A stretch of 64,000 bases of DNA from Shewanella glacialimarina (lineage in GTDB: Bacteria > Pseudomonadota > Gammaproteobacteria > Enterobacterales > Shewanellaceae): contig NZ_CP041216.1 of assembly GCF_020511155.1 (NCBI RefSeq), forward strand, positions 1,116,001 to 1,180,000, given 5' to 3'. Position 1 is the first letter of the stretch, and the number at the start of each line of letters is the position of its first letter. The position numbers and the translations under genes were made by a program. This document shows positions 55,201 through 63,793 of this stretch, piece by piece. Below the pieces are notes generated by a model. That model saw only the letters and a list, made by a program, of their open reading frames with translations, ran no database searches and had not been told where the DNA came from.

Positions 55201-55774
55201 GTTTTTTGTTTTACAGGACAGAAATGTCGTCAGTAAGTCTTTCACTGGGGCAGCAGGTAATGTGGTACCGGCGACTTTAGAGCTATCGAACCTTTACAAT
55301 GTGTCATCAGCCCCTCCAGTAACTGAAGATGAGAACGTTGCCTTTGGTAAGATGCGTGGCTGGTATTATAACTTCGGTGCCATTGGTGAAAAGAGTTTGT
55401 CTGCCTCGACGATTATTCAGGGGCGTGTGTTCTTTACTTCATATGTACCTGGTGATACTACATCGGCTAATCAATGTTTAGTGTCTGGTAAAGGCCGTTT
55501 ATATGGCTTTGATTTACATAAAGGTACTCGCTCATATACTCAAGAATTTATGGAAATGGGCGCTCGTGTTCCTGATACTCCTCAGCTTGTTATTCCACCT
55601 AATGGCGAAGATGATAGTTACATGTACCTTATCGGTATTGGTAACGCGGGAGACCAAATGGAGAAAGTAAAAGATCCTCTAAATCCTGATCCTGATGGCT
55701 GTAAAGCAGGTGATGAAAAATGTATTGGTGCAGGGCCTGGTGTAAACAAAATTTATTATCATATTGACGAGTAA
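52244..55774 (+). CDS. pilY1: Type IV pilus tip protein PilY1
   Basis: A 1176-residue exported protein. The signal peptide ends near SSFA (about 22). A von Willebrand A-like region with the metal motif DTSGSMG starts at residue 47 and runs with large insertions to about 470. The C-terminal half (about 640-1150) is the conserved PilY1 beta-propeller, with a calcium loop of the DxNxD type (LDSNNDRLTDRIYATD, near 872-887) that in P. aeruginosa controls extension and retraction. PilY1 caps the pilus and acts in adhesion and surface sensing. It follows pilX by nine bases. Confidence 0.94.
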   Translation: MIKLISFTSLFAVLCLSASSFADDTELYVFESTARSGSRPQVLIIFDTSGSMGSNFKTDTPYVRGAENVNSGGTLKPDTKLFYTRSSSNIPSASSKQFFLHGVNGCDVGEKYLQDYGMFTGYIREHKYVGENGTWSEIPLTDGSGISQVDCYEDIAEKNYYNNNTNFWGFPVDGLGTSANPISHTAANNSSTPAQIDAAVAKAKLTNFGIGQPITLYTEKYVNWYHSSKTQQNYSRLEIAQRVIEDTIVTTPGVDFGLSVFNFNGGDTRNGGRIVYGISPTNESSKAKLLTTIGGFKAETWTPLCETLYESYRYFAGLGVYYGDDDTSRTPYRDADAESGGKYKSPFVGKQCQDNAYVIYVTDGEPTNDTNADNLILGLNGVTKTDKYSNSYLPALAGWLKKNDVNTSVDGFQTVSTYTIGFSSGADSAAPILKETALRGGGAYYSAKDAQKLQEALQQIFSNILEVNSSFTSPSIASNNFDRTQTLDSVYYAMFLPNKGPRWLGNLKKFKVTGSGDVVDQSGNNAIGDDGNLKSSACSYWTSKAVCDATSGGGDGNNVAIGGASLMLQNTATRTLYSNFGSNGALKAFTKANAINGAGIGNEDELARFMGVDKSELDKLFKWTQGIDVDDEDKDKSTSDTRVDIMGDPLHSKPLAINYGTAGSPDVRVILGTNQGFIHMFKDKGNTVEESWAFMPQELLPNLRELRANIPTGVHSVYGMDSPSVAYVKRNASGAIEKAWLFTGMRRGGKSYYALNITDPDKPSFMWKVSPDSAGMSDMGQSWAEPVVTFIPGLPAGNTTPANALPVLIIGGGYNPSTKDGAGVGQDDTNGRGVYILNAETGALVHHFGVAGGSNKTKLDGIVDSIPNSVAVLDSNNDRLTDRIYATDTGANVWRMDLPSASPDSTTVPWTAFKFASLGGTSQANDRRFFAEPAVAQTVFTNISEVSVTTPTGTTTTRTYQNVPYDAVTIGSGHRPHPLDKSRSDKFFVLQDRNVVSKSFTGAAGNVVPATLELSNLYNVSSAPPVTEDENVAFGKMRGWYYNFGAIGEKSLSASTIIQGRVFFTSYVPGDTTSANQCLVSGKGRLYGFDLHKGTRSYTQEFMEMGARVPDTPQLVIPPNGEDDSYMYLIGIGNAGDQMEKVKDPLNPDPDGCKAGDEKCIGAGPGVNKIYYHIDE

Positions 55775-55779
55775 ACTGA

Positions 55780-56175
55780 ATGAAACTAAAAAATGGTTTT
55801 ACCCTGATAGAGCTTATGATTACCGTTGTTGTTATTGGCATTTTGGCATCTATTGCTTACCCAAGTTACACTCAATTTGTCGCTAAGGGCGCGCGAGCTG
55901 ATGGTGTCGCTGGGTTAATGAATGCTGCAAATAGACAAGAGCAGTACTATTTAGATAATAAAAAGTATACCGATGATATGAATAAGCTGGGTTTAGGTGC
56001 GGATCCCTGGATAGTGGAGAATAAATTTTATTCCATCGATGCTGTAGTGGTAAATAATAGTGATTTTACGTTAACCGCAACAGCAAAGGGAACTCAAGCG
56101 ACTCGCGATTCGGCTTGCGCTTCAATTACCTTAAATGCAGCAGGAAACAAATTGCCTAAGGAGTGTTGGAAATGA
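55780..56175 (+). CDS. pilE: Type IV pilin-like protein PilE
   Basis: A 131-residue prepilin with a short leader KLKNG cut before FTLIELMITVVVIGILASIA (Glu5 kept), the RADGVAGLMNAANRQEQYY helix, and two cysteines near the C-terminus (SACASI ... KECWK) that probably form the D-loop disulfide. It starts five bases after pilY1. In this operon position it is a minor pilin. The last three bases of its stop overlap the next ATG. Confidence 0.9.
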   Translation: MKLKNGFTLIELMITVVVIGILASIAYPSYTQFVAKGARADGVAGLMNAANRQEQYYLDNKKYTDDMNKLGLGADPWIVENKFYSIDAVVVNNSDFTLTATAKGTQATRDSACASITLNAAGNKLPKECWK

Positions 56176-56465
56176 AGTTATTACCTTTACTTATCGTTGG
56201 TTTAGCATTCAGTATCACGGCTCATAGTGATGAGTTACCGCTCACCTATAAATGTTTTATTGAAACTCAAAACGGTGTAGATATAGCTAATTTTAGTTGG
56301 CTTGAAAGTGATTTGATAAAAGAACAGGCTGCGCTATTGACTCAGGATGTTAGCACTATGACAGGTAAACGCGGTGTTGTGAGGCATATTGACGAATGTG
56401 TAAAACTTGAACAAAAATTTAAGTCCAAAATAGCCAATAAAATGGATGAAGAAATTACTCAATAA
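56172..56465 (+). CDS. Small exported protein of unknown function at the end of the pil operon
   Basis: The ATG at 56172 overlaps the pilE stop (ATGA) and has AAGGAG eight bases upstream. The 97-residue precursor has a signal peptide MKLLPLLIVGLAFSITAHSD, then a short mature domain with two cysteines (YKCFIE and DECVKLE) about 50 residues apart, likely a disulfide. I recognise no family. Its tight linkage and its export signal suggest a periplasmic role with the pilus tip proteins, but this is inference. Confidence 0.7.
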   Translation: MKLLPLLIVGLAFSITAHSDELPLTYKCFIETQNGVDIANFSWLESDLIKEQAALLTQDVSTMTGKRGVVRHIDECVKLEQKFKSKIANKMDEEITQ

Positions 56466-56496
56466 CTCATCAACTTAGAAATTTATTTTATTGTGT

Positions 56497-56526
56497 AAAA
56501 AAGGTAGCCATCGGCTACCTTTTTTA
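56497..56526. terminator. Terminator between the pil operon and the fimT-like genes
   Basis: Stem AAAAAAGGTAGCC / GGCTACCTTTTTT with an ATC loop. It serves both converging units, and its tail overlaps the stop of the fimT-like gene. Confidence 0.85.
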
Positions 56527-57048
56527 ATTGCAGTTTACACTAGCCGTGATTGCTGAAACTCGTCCGGACACGCCAATTGTTATTCCTTTAGAGTCAGGAT
56601 TACTCTTATCACCCGGGCAATAAATAATACTGCCTGTTTGAGCCTGATTCATTAACCCATCAGCATTGAATGTATAGCGTGATAAAGTTGATTTAATAAA
56701 GTCATTGCTGTCTACGGCATCGACGGTACGTAATACAGTATCTTGTATACCATTATTGTTTTCCAGTGACCCCAATGCCCCATTATCGATAAAAACACTA
56801 AATCCTTCAGTCCAGTCAGCGCCGCAACTTGTTCCATTAAATGGGCATATTGATACCCTGCTACCGTAACTTACGGCTTGGCTGCGGGCAAATAATATGG
56901 TTGATTCAATATTACTGATAACGCCTCTAGCACGCTGTCCTTCATATAATGATACTAATGAGGGCACAGCTACAGTCATCAAGATACCTGCGACGACCAC
57001 AGTCACCATTAATTCAACTAGGGTAAATCCTTTAGTGGCTAATTTCAT
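56524..57048 (-). CDS. fimT: FimT/FimU (GspH)-type minor pseudopilin, copy 1
   Basis: A 174-residue prepilin. The start at 57048 (MKLATKG) has AAGGA seven bases upstream. An ATG six codons earlier has none. The leader is cut at ATKG|FTLVELMVTVVVAGILMT with Glu5. GspH-type features follow (SNIESTILFARSQAVSYGSRVSICP, GADWTEGFSVF, YCPGDKS). It lies on the opposite strand to the pil operon, whereas in Pseudomonas fimT/fimU precede pilV on the same strand. Confidence 0.85.
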   Translation of the reverse strand: MKLATKGFTLVELMVTVVVAGILMTVAVPSLVSLYEGQRARGVISNIESTILFARSQAVSYGSRVSICPFNGTSCGADWTEGFSVFIDNGALGSLENNNGIQDTVLRTVDAVDSNDFIKSTLSRYTFNADGLMNQAQTGSIIYCPGDKSNPDSKGITIGVSGRVSAITASVNCN

Positions 57049-57138
57049 TTTATTATCCTTGGTCATATGTATTCAGTATAACCAAGAGACCAATGAAATT
57101 CAGCGATTTATTCTATTCACGTCAATATAAGTTGAGTG

Positions 57139-57660
57139 CTAGGGTTTACAGGCAATATTTTTCTTAGTGGAAAATCTGACTCTGCCAGCTTGATTGATAA
57201 TAATTGCTTTAGAGTAAGGGCTATCAAACGTTTCAGGGCAATATGTAAGTGTGCCATTTGTACCTGATGCTAAGCCGTCAGGCTGATACCGTAATGCCTT
57301 GCGATTATATTGTATGATATCTTCTTGATGAAACTGGCTGACTTCTTGAATGATTTTATCTTGGCCATCTAATTCATTGGTTTTGCCGGAATCGGTAAAT
57401 ATAGAAAAGCCAGTGTGCCAATCATTACCACATTTTCCTTGGTATAAAGGGCATACCGTTATTCTTACGCCATAACTAATCGCCATGTTTCGAGCAAATT
57501 GCATCGATTGCTGAATTGTCCTGATATTACTGTCAACTCTGATTTGTTGCTGTAATGATTTAAACGAGGGAAAGGCGATAACAGACAGTAAGCTGGTGAT
57601 CATTATTGTGGTCATTAATTCAATAAGATTAAAACCAAAATTGCGCTGACATAACATCAT
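57139..57660 (-). CDS. fimT: FimT/FimU (GspH)-type minor pseudopilin, copy 2
   Basis: A 173-residue prepilin with leader MMLCQRNFG cut before FNLIELMTTIMITSLLSVIA. The middle parallels copy 1 (QSMQFARNMAISYGVRITVCP, GNDWHTGFSIFTDSG, YQPDGLASGTNG, LTYCPETF), so the two genes look like an old tandem duplication. It lies about 90 bp upstream of copy 1 on the same strand. Both could act as the minor pilin that starts pilus assembly. Confidence 0.83.
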   Translation of the reverse strand: MMLCQRNFGFNLIELMTTIMITSLLSVIAFPSFKSLQQQIRVDSNIRTIQQSMQFARNMAISYGVRITVCPLYQGKCGNDWHTGFSIFTDSGKTNELDGQDKIIQEVSQFHQEDIIQYNRKALRYQPDGLASGTNGTLTYCPETFDSPYSKAIIINQAGRVRFSTKKNIACKP

Positions 57661-57899
57661 AATAGACTCATCCTTGATTTATCAATATGCCGCTCCCTGC
57701 GACACTTGGTTAAATTATAGTCAGCAATTGGTTTTTTGCTTAGAATAAATCAATTTAAAAATAAGTTTAAAATGCAGCAGAAACTTACCTCACTTTCGAG
57801 TAAGATATTCAGTAGTGATAGAAAGTTGATATAAACTTTAAAAGTTACATCATCTTAGGTAATTAAGTTAACCTATACAGCCCTTTTAGGAGTGATTAA

Positions 57900-58238
<339 letters not shown>

Positions 58239-58241
58239 ACT

Positions 58242-58263
58242 AAGGCCATTATGGCCTTTTTTA
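58242..58263 (+). terminator. Terminator of glnB
   Basis: Stem AAGGCCA / TGGCCTT with T6. Confidence 0.8.
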
Positions 58264-58332
58264 TTATCTGAGCTTTTAGTTAGTCACTATATAGTTATGC
58301 ATTTTATGGTTTTTATTTAATAGGGTTATGTA

Positions 58333-59619
58333 ATGACTCAAAAAATTGTAATCGTAGGTGGTGGAGCTGCTGGCTTAGCATTAGCCTCTCGATTAGGTCG
58401 CAAATTTGGTCGTAGTAAGCAACTTGAAGTCTGTTTAATTGATAAAAATACCATTCATATTTGGAAACCAAAACTGCATGAAGTCGCAGTAGGGGTGATA
58501 GACCAATCTATCGAAGGCCTTCAGTATCGTGATCATGGTTTAAAAAATGGTTATCAATATATTAGAGGCAGTATTGAAAATTGCGCTCCCGATCAAAAAT
58601 GTATTTATTTAGCGCCGGTACTCAATGATGACAATGAAGTCATTATTCCACAGCGCAAAATTGAATATGATTATTTAGTGCTCGCACTAGGAGGTGTCTC
58701 TAACAGTTTTAATACTTTAGGTGCGGAGAAAAATTGTATTTTCTTAGACAGTTTAGAAAGTGCTAATCGTTTTCATGACAAGCTCTTAGATGCGCTATTA
58801 CAACTTAACGAGACACAAACTCATCTAAGCATAGGTATTGTCGGAGCGGGTGCTACAGGTGTTGAATTAGCCGCTGAACTGCATCACGTTATAGAGTCGG
58901 TTACCCAATATGGTTATACCAATATTTCAAAGCAGCATTTAGAGATCCATCTAATTGAGGCCGCCGATAAAGTGTTGCCGCAGTTGCCGGAACAAGTCAG
59001 TTTTCGTGCTCAAGCTGTGTTAGCCAAACTTGGCATTAAGCTGCACTTAGCAGTTCAAGTAAAAGAAGTCACTAAGGCAGGTTTTATCACTGCAGCAGGT
59101 GAAACAATAAATGCCAATATAAAAGTTTGGGCAGCGGGTGTAAAAGGGCCTAAAGTGTTAGAAAACTTCAGCGCATTACCGATTACCGCTCGAAACCAAA
59201 TTGAAGTTGATCATTATATGAAAGTGAAGGGGGTAGACAATATCTATGCCTTAGGTGATTGTGCCCAGCTAATACTGGATACTGGTAAGCCTGTGCCACC
59301 AAGAGCTCAAGCCGCTGCACAAATGGCTGAAACACTTTTTAAAAATATCAGTGCACAAATGAAACAACAGCCACAAAAAGCGTTTGTTTATAAAGATTAC
59401 GGTTCTTTAGTATCACTAAGTCGTTTTTCTGCTGTGGGTAATTTAATGGGTAACTTACGCACGGGGACGTTTTTTGTTGAAGGGCACTTAGCGCGTCTTA
59501 TGTATATTTCGCTCTATCAGCGCCACCTTATTAGTTTATATGGTTGGTTCTCGGCATTTGTATACCGCTTAGCGCAAAGGTTATTACGCTGGAAAAGACC
59601 TAAGCTTAAGTTGCATTAA
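58333..59619 (+). CDS. ndh: Type II NADH dehydrogenase
   Basis: NDH-2 oxidises NADH and reduces quinone without pumping protons. The 428 residues show the FAD site VIVGGGAAGLALA, the quinone-binding-type region, the NADH site GIVGAGATGVELAAEL, and GDCAQ near the FAD. A membrane-binding C-terminal helix is likely. E. coli Ndh has 434. It is a single gene with a terminator shared with the LacI gene. Confidence 0.95.
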   Translation: MTQKIVIVGGGAAGLALASRLGRKFGRSKQLEVCLIDKNTIHIWKPKLHEVAVGVIDQSIEGLQYRDHGLKNGYQYIRGSIENCAPDQKCIYLAPVLNDDNEVIIPQRKIEYDYLVLALGGVSNSFNTLGAEKNCIFLDSLESANRFHDKLLDALLQLNETQTHLSIGIVGAGATGVELAAELHHVIESVTQYGYTNISKQHLEIHLIEAADKVLPQLPEQVSFRAQAVLAKLGIKLHLAVQVKEVTKAGFITAAGETINANIKVWAAGVKGPKVLENFSALPITARNQIEVDHYMKVKGVDNIYALGDCAQLILDTGKPVPPRAQAAAQMAETLFKNISAQMKQQPQKAFVYKDYGSLVSLSRFSAVGNLMGNLRTGTFFVEGHLARLMYISLYQRHLISLYGWFSAFVYRLAQRLLRWKRPKLKLH

Positions 59620-59639
59620 TTATTAATTATTCAAATTAG

Positions 59640-59668
59640 AAAATGCCTCGTTGATGAGGCATTTTTTA
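59640..59668. terminator. Terminator between ndh and the LacI-family gene
   Basis: Stem AAATGCCTC / GAGGCATTT with T6 on the plus side. Confidence 0.8.
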
Positions 59669-59694
59669 TGTGACAAAAAGAGTGTATGAGTTAT

Positions 59695-60708
59695 TTATTG
59701 TGGTGATGAGGCCGAGTCGCGGATCACAGGTGTAGGGGTAAACACCTTAAAGGTTTCTTTGCCTTGATCTTTTCGTTTATCAATTAATAATTGAGTCGCA
59801 ATTTGTGCTATCTCAATATTGGGTTGATGAACAGTCGTCAGTTTTGGCCAGGTTTGACGCGAGAAAGGGCTATCTTCGAAGCCTACAATGGATAAATCTT
59901 TTGGTATATCCAACCCCGCTAGTCGTGCAGCAAACAGTGCACCAGCGGCTATTTCATCATTACAGGCAACAATTGCAGAGGGTCTATTTTTCATCGCAAT
60001 TAATTTATTTGCCCCTTCAACACCCGATTCAAAAGAGTATCTTCCGTCTAATACCCAGTCTTCGTTGACGGTTAAATCATTACTTTCTATGGCTTGCTTG
60101 AAGCCATGTAATCGCTCTTTGGTTGATGCATGTTGATGATCACCACTTAAAAAACCAATATGCTGATGCCCAAGGTTTATCAAATGTTGCGTTATTTCAA
60201 CGGCTCCGTGTTTGTCGTTAACTAAAACGGTTAAGCCTTTATGATCATTTATCTGCTCACCTGCGATAATTCTGACGTAATTGGCATTAATTTTATCTAG
60301 TGCAGCCAAGATATTAGGGTCTTCTGACATAGGCGGAGTTAACACTAACCCAGCTAGTCGAGAATGTTTGACCATAGTGGTGAGTTCTTCACAAATTGTT
60401 GGCGATTTTGCATTACAAGGATGAATGAGCAATTCGAAGCCCCTATCTTTGCAAGCAGATAAAATGCCGTTTTGCATATCAATAATATAATAAGCATTTG
60501 GGTTGTCATAAATGAAACAAATGACATATGAACTTGTACTGGCTAAATTTCTAGCCGCAACATTAGGTTGATAATTTAATGCACTAATAGCTTGGTTGAC
60601 TTTATCTATAGTCGTTTGCTTTACCGAAGGTTCCTTGTTGGTGACCCTTGATACTGTTTTTATTGAGACGCCTGCATATTTAGCCACGTCATTAATGGTT
60701 ACTTTCAT
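59695..60708 (-). CDS. LacI-family transcriptional regulator
   Basis: A 337-residue repressor. The N-terminal helix-turn-helix TINDVAKYAGVSIKTVSRV is followed by the hinge helix YQPNVAARNLAS and a periplasmic-binding-like sugar domain. It is divergent from a TonB-dependent receptor gene. A LacI-type operator lies between them, so it probably represses the receptor gene in the absence of an inducing sugar. The sugar cannot be read. NagR- and glucoside-type regulators in Alteromonadales are the nearest guess. Confidence 0.88.
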   Translation of the reverse strand: MKVTINDVAKYAGVSIKTVSRVTNKEPSVKQTTIDKVNQAISALNYQPNVAARNLASTSSYVICFIYDNPNAYYIIDMQNGILSACKDRGFELLIHPCNAKSPTICEELTTMVKHSRLAGLVLTPPMSEDPNILAALDKINANYVRIIAGEQINDHKGLTVLVNDKHGAVEITQHLINLGHQHIGFLSGDHQHASTKERLHGFKQAIESNDLTVNEDWVLDGRYSFESGVEGANKLIAMKNRPSAIVACNDEIAAGALFAARLAGLDIPKDLSIVGFEDSPFSRQTWPKLTTVHQPNIEIAQIATQLLIDKRKDQGKETFKVFTPTPVIRDSASSPQ

Positions 60709-61029
60709 GTGAAAATTAACTCTTCTTCAGGCGAAATCCAATTAACTGATCCCCCGTAATTGATCAGTTAAAAGGGTTATATATCTGCCAATAGTGCGAG
60801 TTTTTAAATAAATAGGCAATCACCAATTTATAACAGGTAGGATCTGTTCTATTTTAAAGGGTAACAGAATGTGATTTTACATTATATTTACATTCTTTAC
60901 TCTTATGTTTTATATAAGATTATTTGATTCCTGATCTATTTATCAGACAAAATCACAGTAAAAAAATAGCTTGAATAGTTATTTTGTTGTGGCGTGACTG
61001 TTAATTTTTGTGTAATGTTTGCTTTAGAC

Positions 61030-61045
61030 ATGACAGCGTTGTCAT
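61030..61045. promoter_or_regulatory. LacI-family operator
   Basis: ATGACA-GCGT-TGTCAT, a palindrome with a CG centre typical for LacI-family sites. It lies 60 bp before the receptor start chosen here. Confidence 0.65.
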
Positions 61046-61057
61046 TCCGTCGGAATG
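61043..61057. repeat. Second palindrome overlapping the LacI operator
   Basis: CATTCCG-T-CGGAATG, 7-bp perfect arms with a one-base centre. It shares three bases with the operator. It may be a second protein site or simply an RNA hairpin in the leader. Confidence 0.45.
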
Positions 61058-61105
61058 GTTATGAACTCTAAAACGATAATAAAGTTATGGAAGGGGAAAA
61101 AAAAG

Positions 61106-63718
61106 ATGCGACCATCTACCTTTAAAAAAAATGTACTAGCGACTAACATCGCAATCCTACTTGGCAGTGTTGTATCTGTAGGCGCTTATGCTGCAGACGA
61201 AGCTGTTGCTGATGACAACATTGAGAAAATTGAAGTACGTGGTATGCGTGCATCGATGAAAGCTTCTGTTAATGAGAAGCGATTTTCAAACTCTGTGGTT
61301 GACGCTGTGACTGCAGAAGATATCGGTAAATTCCCTGACGGTGACGTTGGTGAATCATTAGGCCGGATCCCAGGCGTTGCGGTAAACCGTCAGTTTGGTC
61401 AAGGCCAGCAGGTTTCAATCCGTGGTGCATCAAGTCAATTGACTAGCACACTACTAAATGGTCACTCAGTTGCTTCAACAGGCTGGTTTGATCAACAAGC
61501 GATTGACCGTAGCTTTAACTATTCTTTATTACCACCACAAATGGTGAGTGGTATTGAAGTGTATAAGTCTTCACAAGCTGATTTACCAGAAGGTGGTATC
61601 GGCGGTACAGTTATCGTTAAAACACGTAAGCCGTTAGACTTAGATGCAAATACTGCATTTATTAGTGCTAAAGGCGATTACGGTACTATTTCAGAAGAAA
61701 CTGACCCTGAATTATCTGGCTTATATAGCTGGAAAAATGAAGATGAAAACTTTGGTTTCTTAATTTCTGGTGCCGGTGCTAATACACAGTATCAACGTAA
61801 CGGTATTGAAACACTATTAGGTTGGGGGGAGATTGTTCCTTCAACATTCCAACAAGACCGTGAACGTACAGCATTGAACGTTGCAGCTCAATATAGAGCA
61901 AGCGATGCATTAGAGTTTGGTTTAACCTATACAGGTTTAAGCTTACAAGCAAACAATGCTAACACCTCAATTTTCTTATTCCCAACTCAACAGGGTGAAA
62001 GCACCTGTAACCAAACAAATGCAGCCGGTGTATGTACAGACATCACTCATTCAGGTGTTGGTGGTTTTGCTTGGAACCAAGCTTGGGCTCGTGAAGCTGA
62101 AATGAATTCAGATACTATTGATTTCGATTTCACTTATAACAACGATAACTTCAAACTTGAAGGTCGCGTAGGTAATACTTCGGCTGACGGTGGTACTAGC
62201 TTAACGTCTAACTATGGTGGCTCTATTGGTCAGCCTGGCGACTTCGCAGGTCACTATGATGCAACTGGCGATATTATTAATATCGATATTGCTAAGAAAG
62301 ATTTTGCTGCAAGTGATTATAATGGCCAATTATCTGGTGCGGGTTGGGCGTTAAAGAAACAACCTAACACAGATGAAGAGACCTATGCACAGTTTGATAT
62401 CACTGTACCAACTGATTTAGGTGCGATTTCATCGATTAAAACCGGTTTACGCTATGCTGATCATGATGTAACCCAAGAAACTGATGCAGCCATTGTCGGT
62501 GATATTGCAATGCGTGATGCATCATACTATTACGATGGTACGATGAGTTCAGGTGCAGGCTTTACTTTGCCTAGACCAAACTTTGATAACATGATTAATG
62601 ATGCTAAAGCGGCAATTGATGGCTTTACACGTGATAAATCTGGTTATGGTACTCTGAACGAGAAGAACCTTTCTTTATATGCAATGGCTAACTTCGAGTC
62701 AGAAGGTATCCGTGGTAACTTTGGTTTACGCTATATTTCTACCGATGTTGAGTCAGATTATTATGATTTGAGCAGCACGGGTCAGTTTGCTGATGCATTG
62801 TCGACCGATTCATCAAGCTACAGCGACGTGCTACCAAGCATTAACGTGGCATTTGATTTAGCACCAGACTTAATACTACGTACATCAGCATCACAAGTTA
62901 TTTCTCGTCCTAACTATGCTGAATTATTTGCTACCTCGACTTTACCTGGCTTAAATGATGGTACTCCTGGTAATGAAAAGCTTAACCGTGGTGCAGTATC
63001 ATTAGACCCGTTTAAAGCTTCTCAAGCTGATTTAAGCTTAGAGTGGTATTTCAGTGATTCTGGCTTAGCTGCGGCAACTTACTTTATCAAAGATGTTAAT
63101 TCGTTTATTTCTACTCGTCAGAAGTTGAATCAACAAATTGGTATTAATGACAATGATTTAATTGGCCAAGGCGAAAGCTCATGTGGTGTTGGCGTTTATG
63201 ACTGCTGGACGGTAAGCGAGAAATACAATGCTACTGGTGGTCGTATTGAAGGTCTTGAATTACAACTACAAGACTCTTATGACAGCGGTTTAGGTTATTC
63301 TGTTAACTATACTTATGCAGATGCAGGTTCTCCTGCTGAAAACTATCCTGATCAAGTGGGTGTGTTCTCTGATTCTTCTAAGCACACCGTTAACTTAGTC
63401 GGTTATTATGAAATGGATGCATTCTCTGCCCGTTTAGCTTATAACTGGCGCAGCGAGTACATGATGCGCGAACTACCAGGTTTCTATGGTAACCGTCAAC
63501 ATCAAGACTATGGCACACTTGATTTAAGTACAACTTACAGTGTGACAGAGTGGATGGATGTGACTTTTGAAGCAGTTAACTTAACTGAAGAAGACAGTAT
63601 CCAAACGGGTGTTGCGCCATTAGATGCTGAAGTGATCCCTGAGTTCAAAGCTGATTATCCAGTTTGGAGCTTTGAAGGTGAAGCACGTTATAAAGTGGGT
63701 GTTGCGTTCCGTTTCTAA
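61106..63718 (+). CDS. TonB-dependent outer membrane receptor (carbohydrate type)
   Basis: An 870-residue receptor. The ATG at 61106 has GGAAGGGG nine bases before it and gives a standard signal peptide ending at GAYA. The frame begins 17 codons earlier, but that start would lie on the operator. The N-terminal plug (IEKIEVRGMRASMKASVNEK, SIRGASSQLTSTLLNG) is the TonB-Xanth-Caul type that feeds on oligosaccharides. The barrel ends in YKVGVAFRF with the terminal Phe. No STN domain is present. A LacI regulator lies upstream and a tryptophan-halogenase-like gene downstream. Confidence 0.92.
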   Translation: MRPSTFKKNVLATNIAILLGSVVSVGAYAADEAVADDNIEKIEVRGMRASMKASVNEKRFSNSVVDAVTAEDIGKFPDGDVGESLGRIPGVAVNRQFGQGQQVSIRGASSQLTSTLLNGHSVASTGWFDQQAIDRSFNYSLLPPQMVSGIEVYKSSQADLPEGGIGGTVIVKTRKPLDLDANTAFISAKGDYGTISEETDPELSGLYSWKNEDENFGFLISGAGANTQYQRNGIETLLGWGEIVPSTFQQDRERTALNVAAQYRASDALEFGLTYTGLSLQANNANTSIFLFPTQQGESTCNQTNAAGVCTDITHSGVGGFAWNQAWAREAEMNSDTIDFDFTYNNDNFKLEGRVGNTSADGGTSLTSNYGGSIGQPGDFAGHYDATGDIINIDIAKKDFAASDYNGQLSGAGWALKKQPNTDEETYAQFDITVPTDLGAISSIKTGLRYADHDVTQETDAAIVGDIAMRDASYYYDGTMSSGAGFTLPRPNFDNMINDAKAAIDGFTRDKSGYGTLNEKNLSLYAMANFESEGIRGNFGLRYISTDVESDYYDLSSTGQFADALSTDSSSYSDVLPSINVAFDLAPDLILRTSASQVISRPNYAELFATSTLPGLNDGTPGNEKLNRGAVSLDPFKASQADLSLEWYFSDSGLAAATYFIKDVNSFISTRQKLNQQIGINDNDLIGQGESSCGVGVYDCWTVSEKYNATGGRIEGLELQLQDSYDSGLGYSVNYTYADAGSPAENYPDQVGVFSDSSKHTVNLVGYYEMDAFSARLAYNWRSEYMMRELPGFYGNRQHQDYGTLDLSTTYSVTEWMDVTFEAVNLTEEDSIQTGVAPLDAEVIPEFKADYPVWSFEGEARYKVGVAFRF

Positions 63719-63746
63719 TCAAATAATATAGTTGATTAAAAATCTT

Positions 63747-63774
63747 AAAGCCCAGCCTACGCTGGGCTTTTTAT
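63747..63774 (+). terminator. Terminator of the TonB-receptor gene
   Basis: Stem AAAGCCCAGC / GCTGGGCTTT with a CTAC loop. It may allow partial read-through into the next gene, which starts 20 bp later. Confidence 0.8.
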
Positions 63775-63793
63775 TATGTACAAAGGTGGTCGT

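Larger units (their letters stand above)
60709..61105. other. Divergent promoter region between the LacI regulator and TonB-receptor genes
   Basis: About 400 AT-rich bases, without a coding signal. It holds the operator at 61030-61045 and the overlapping hairpin at 61043-61057. The -10/-35 elements are not clear. Confidence 0.5.

Noticed and set aside
57856..57875. Imperfect palindrome TAGGT ... ACCTA upstream of glnB
   Set aside because: Only five bases pair per arm and the centre is AT-rich. It is within what is expected by chance.
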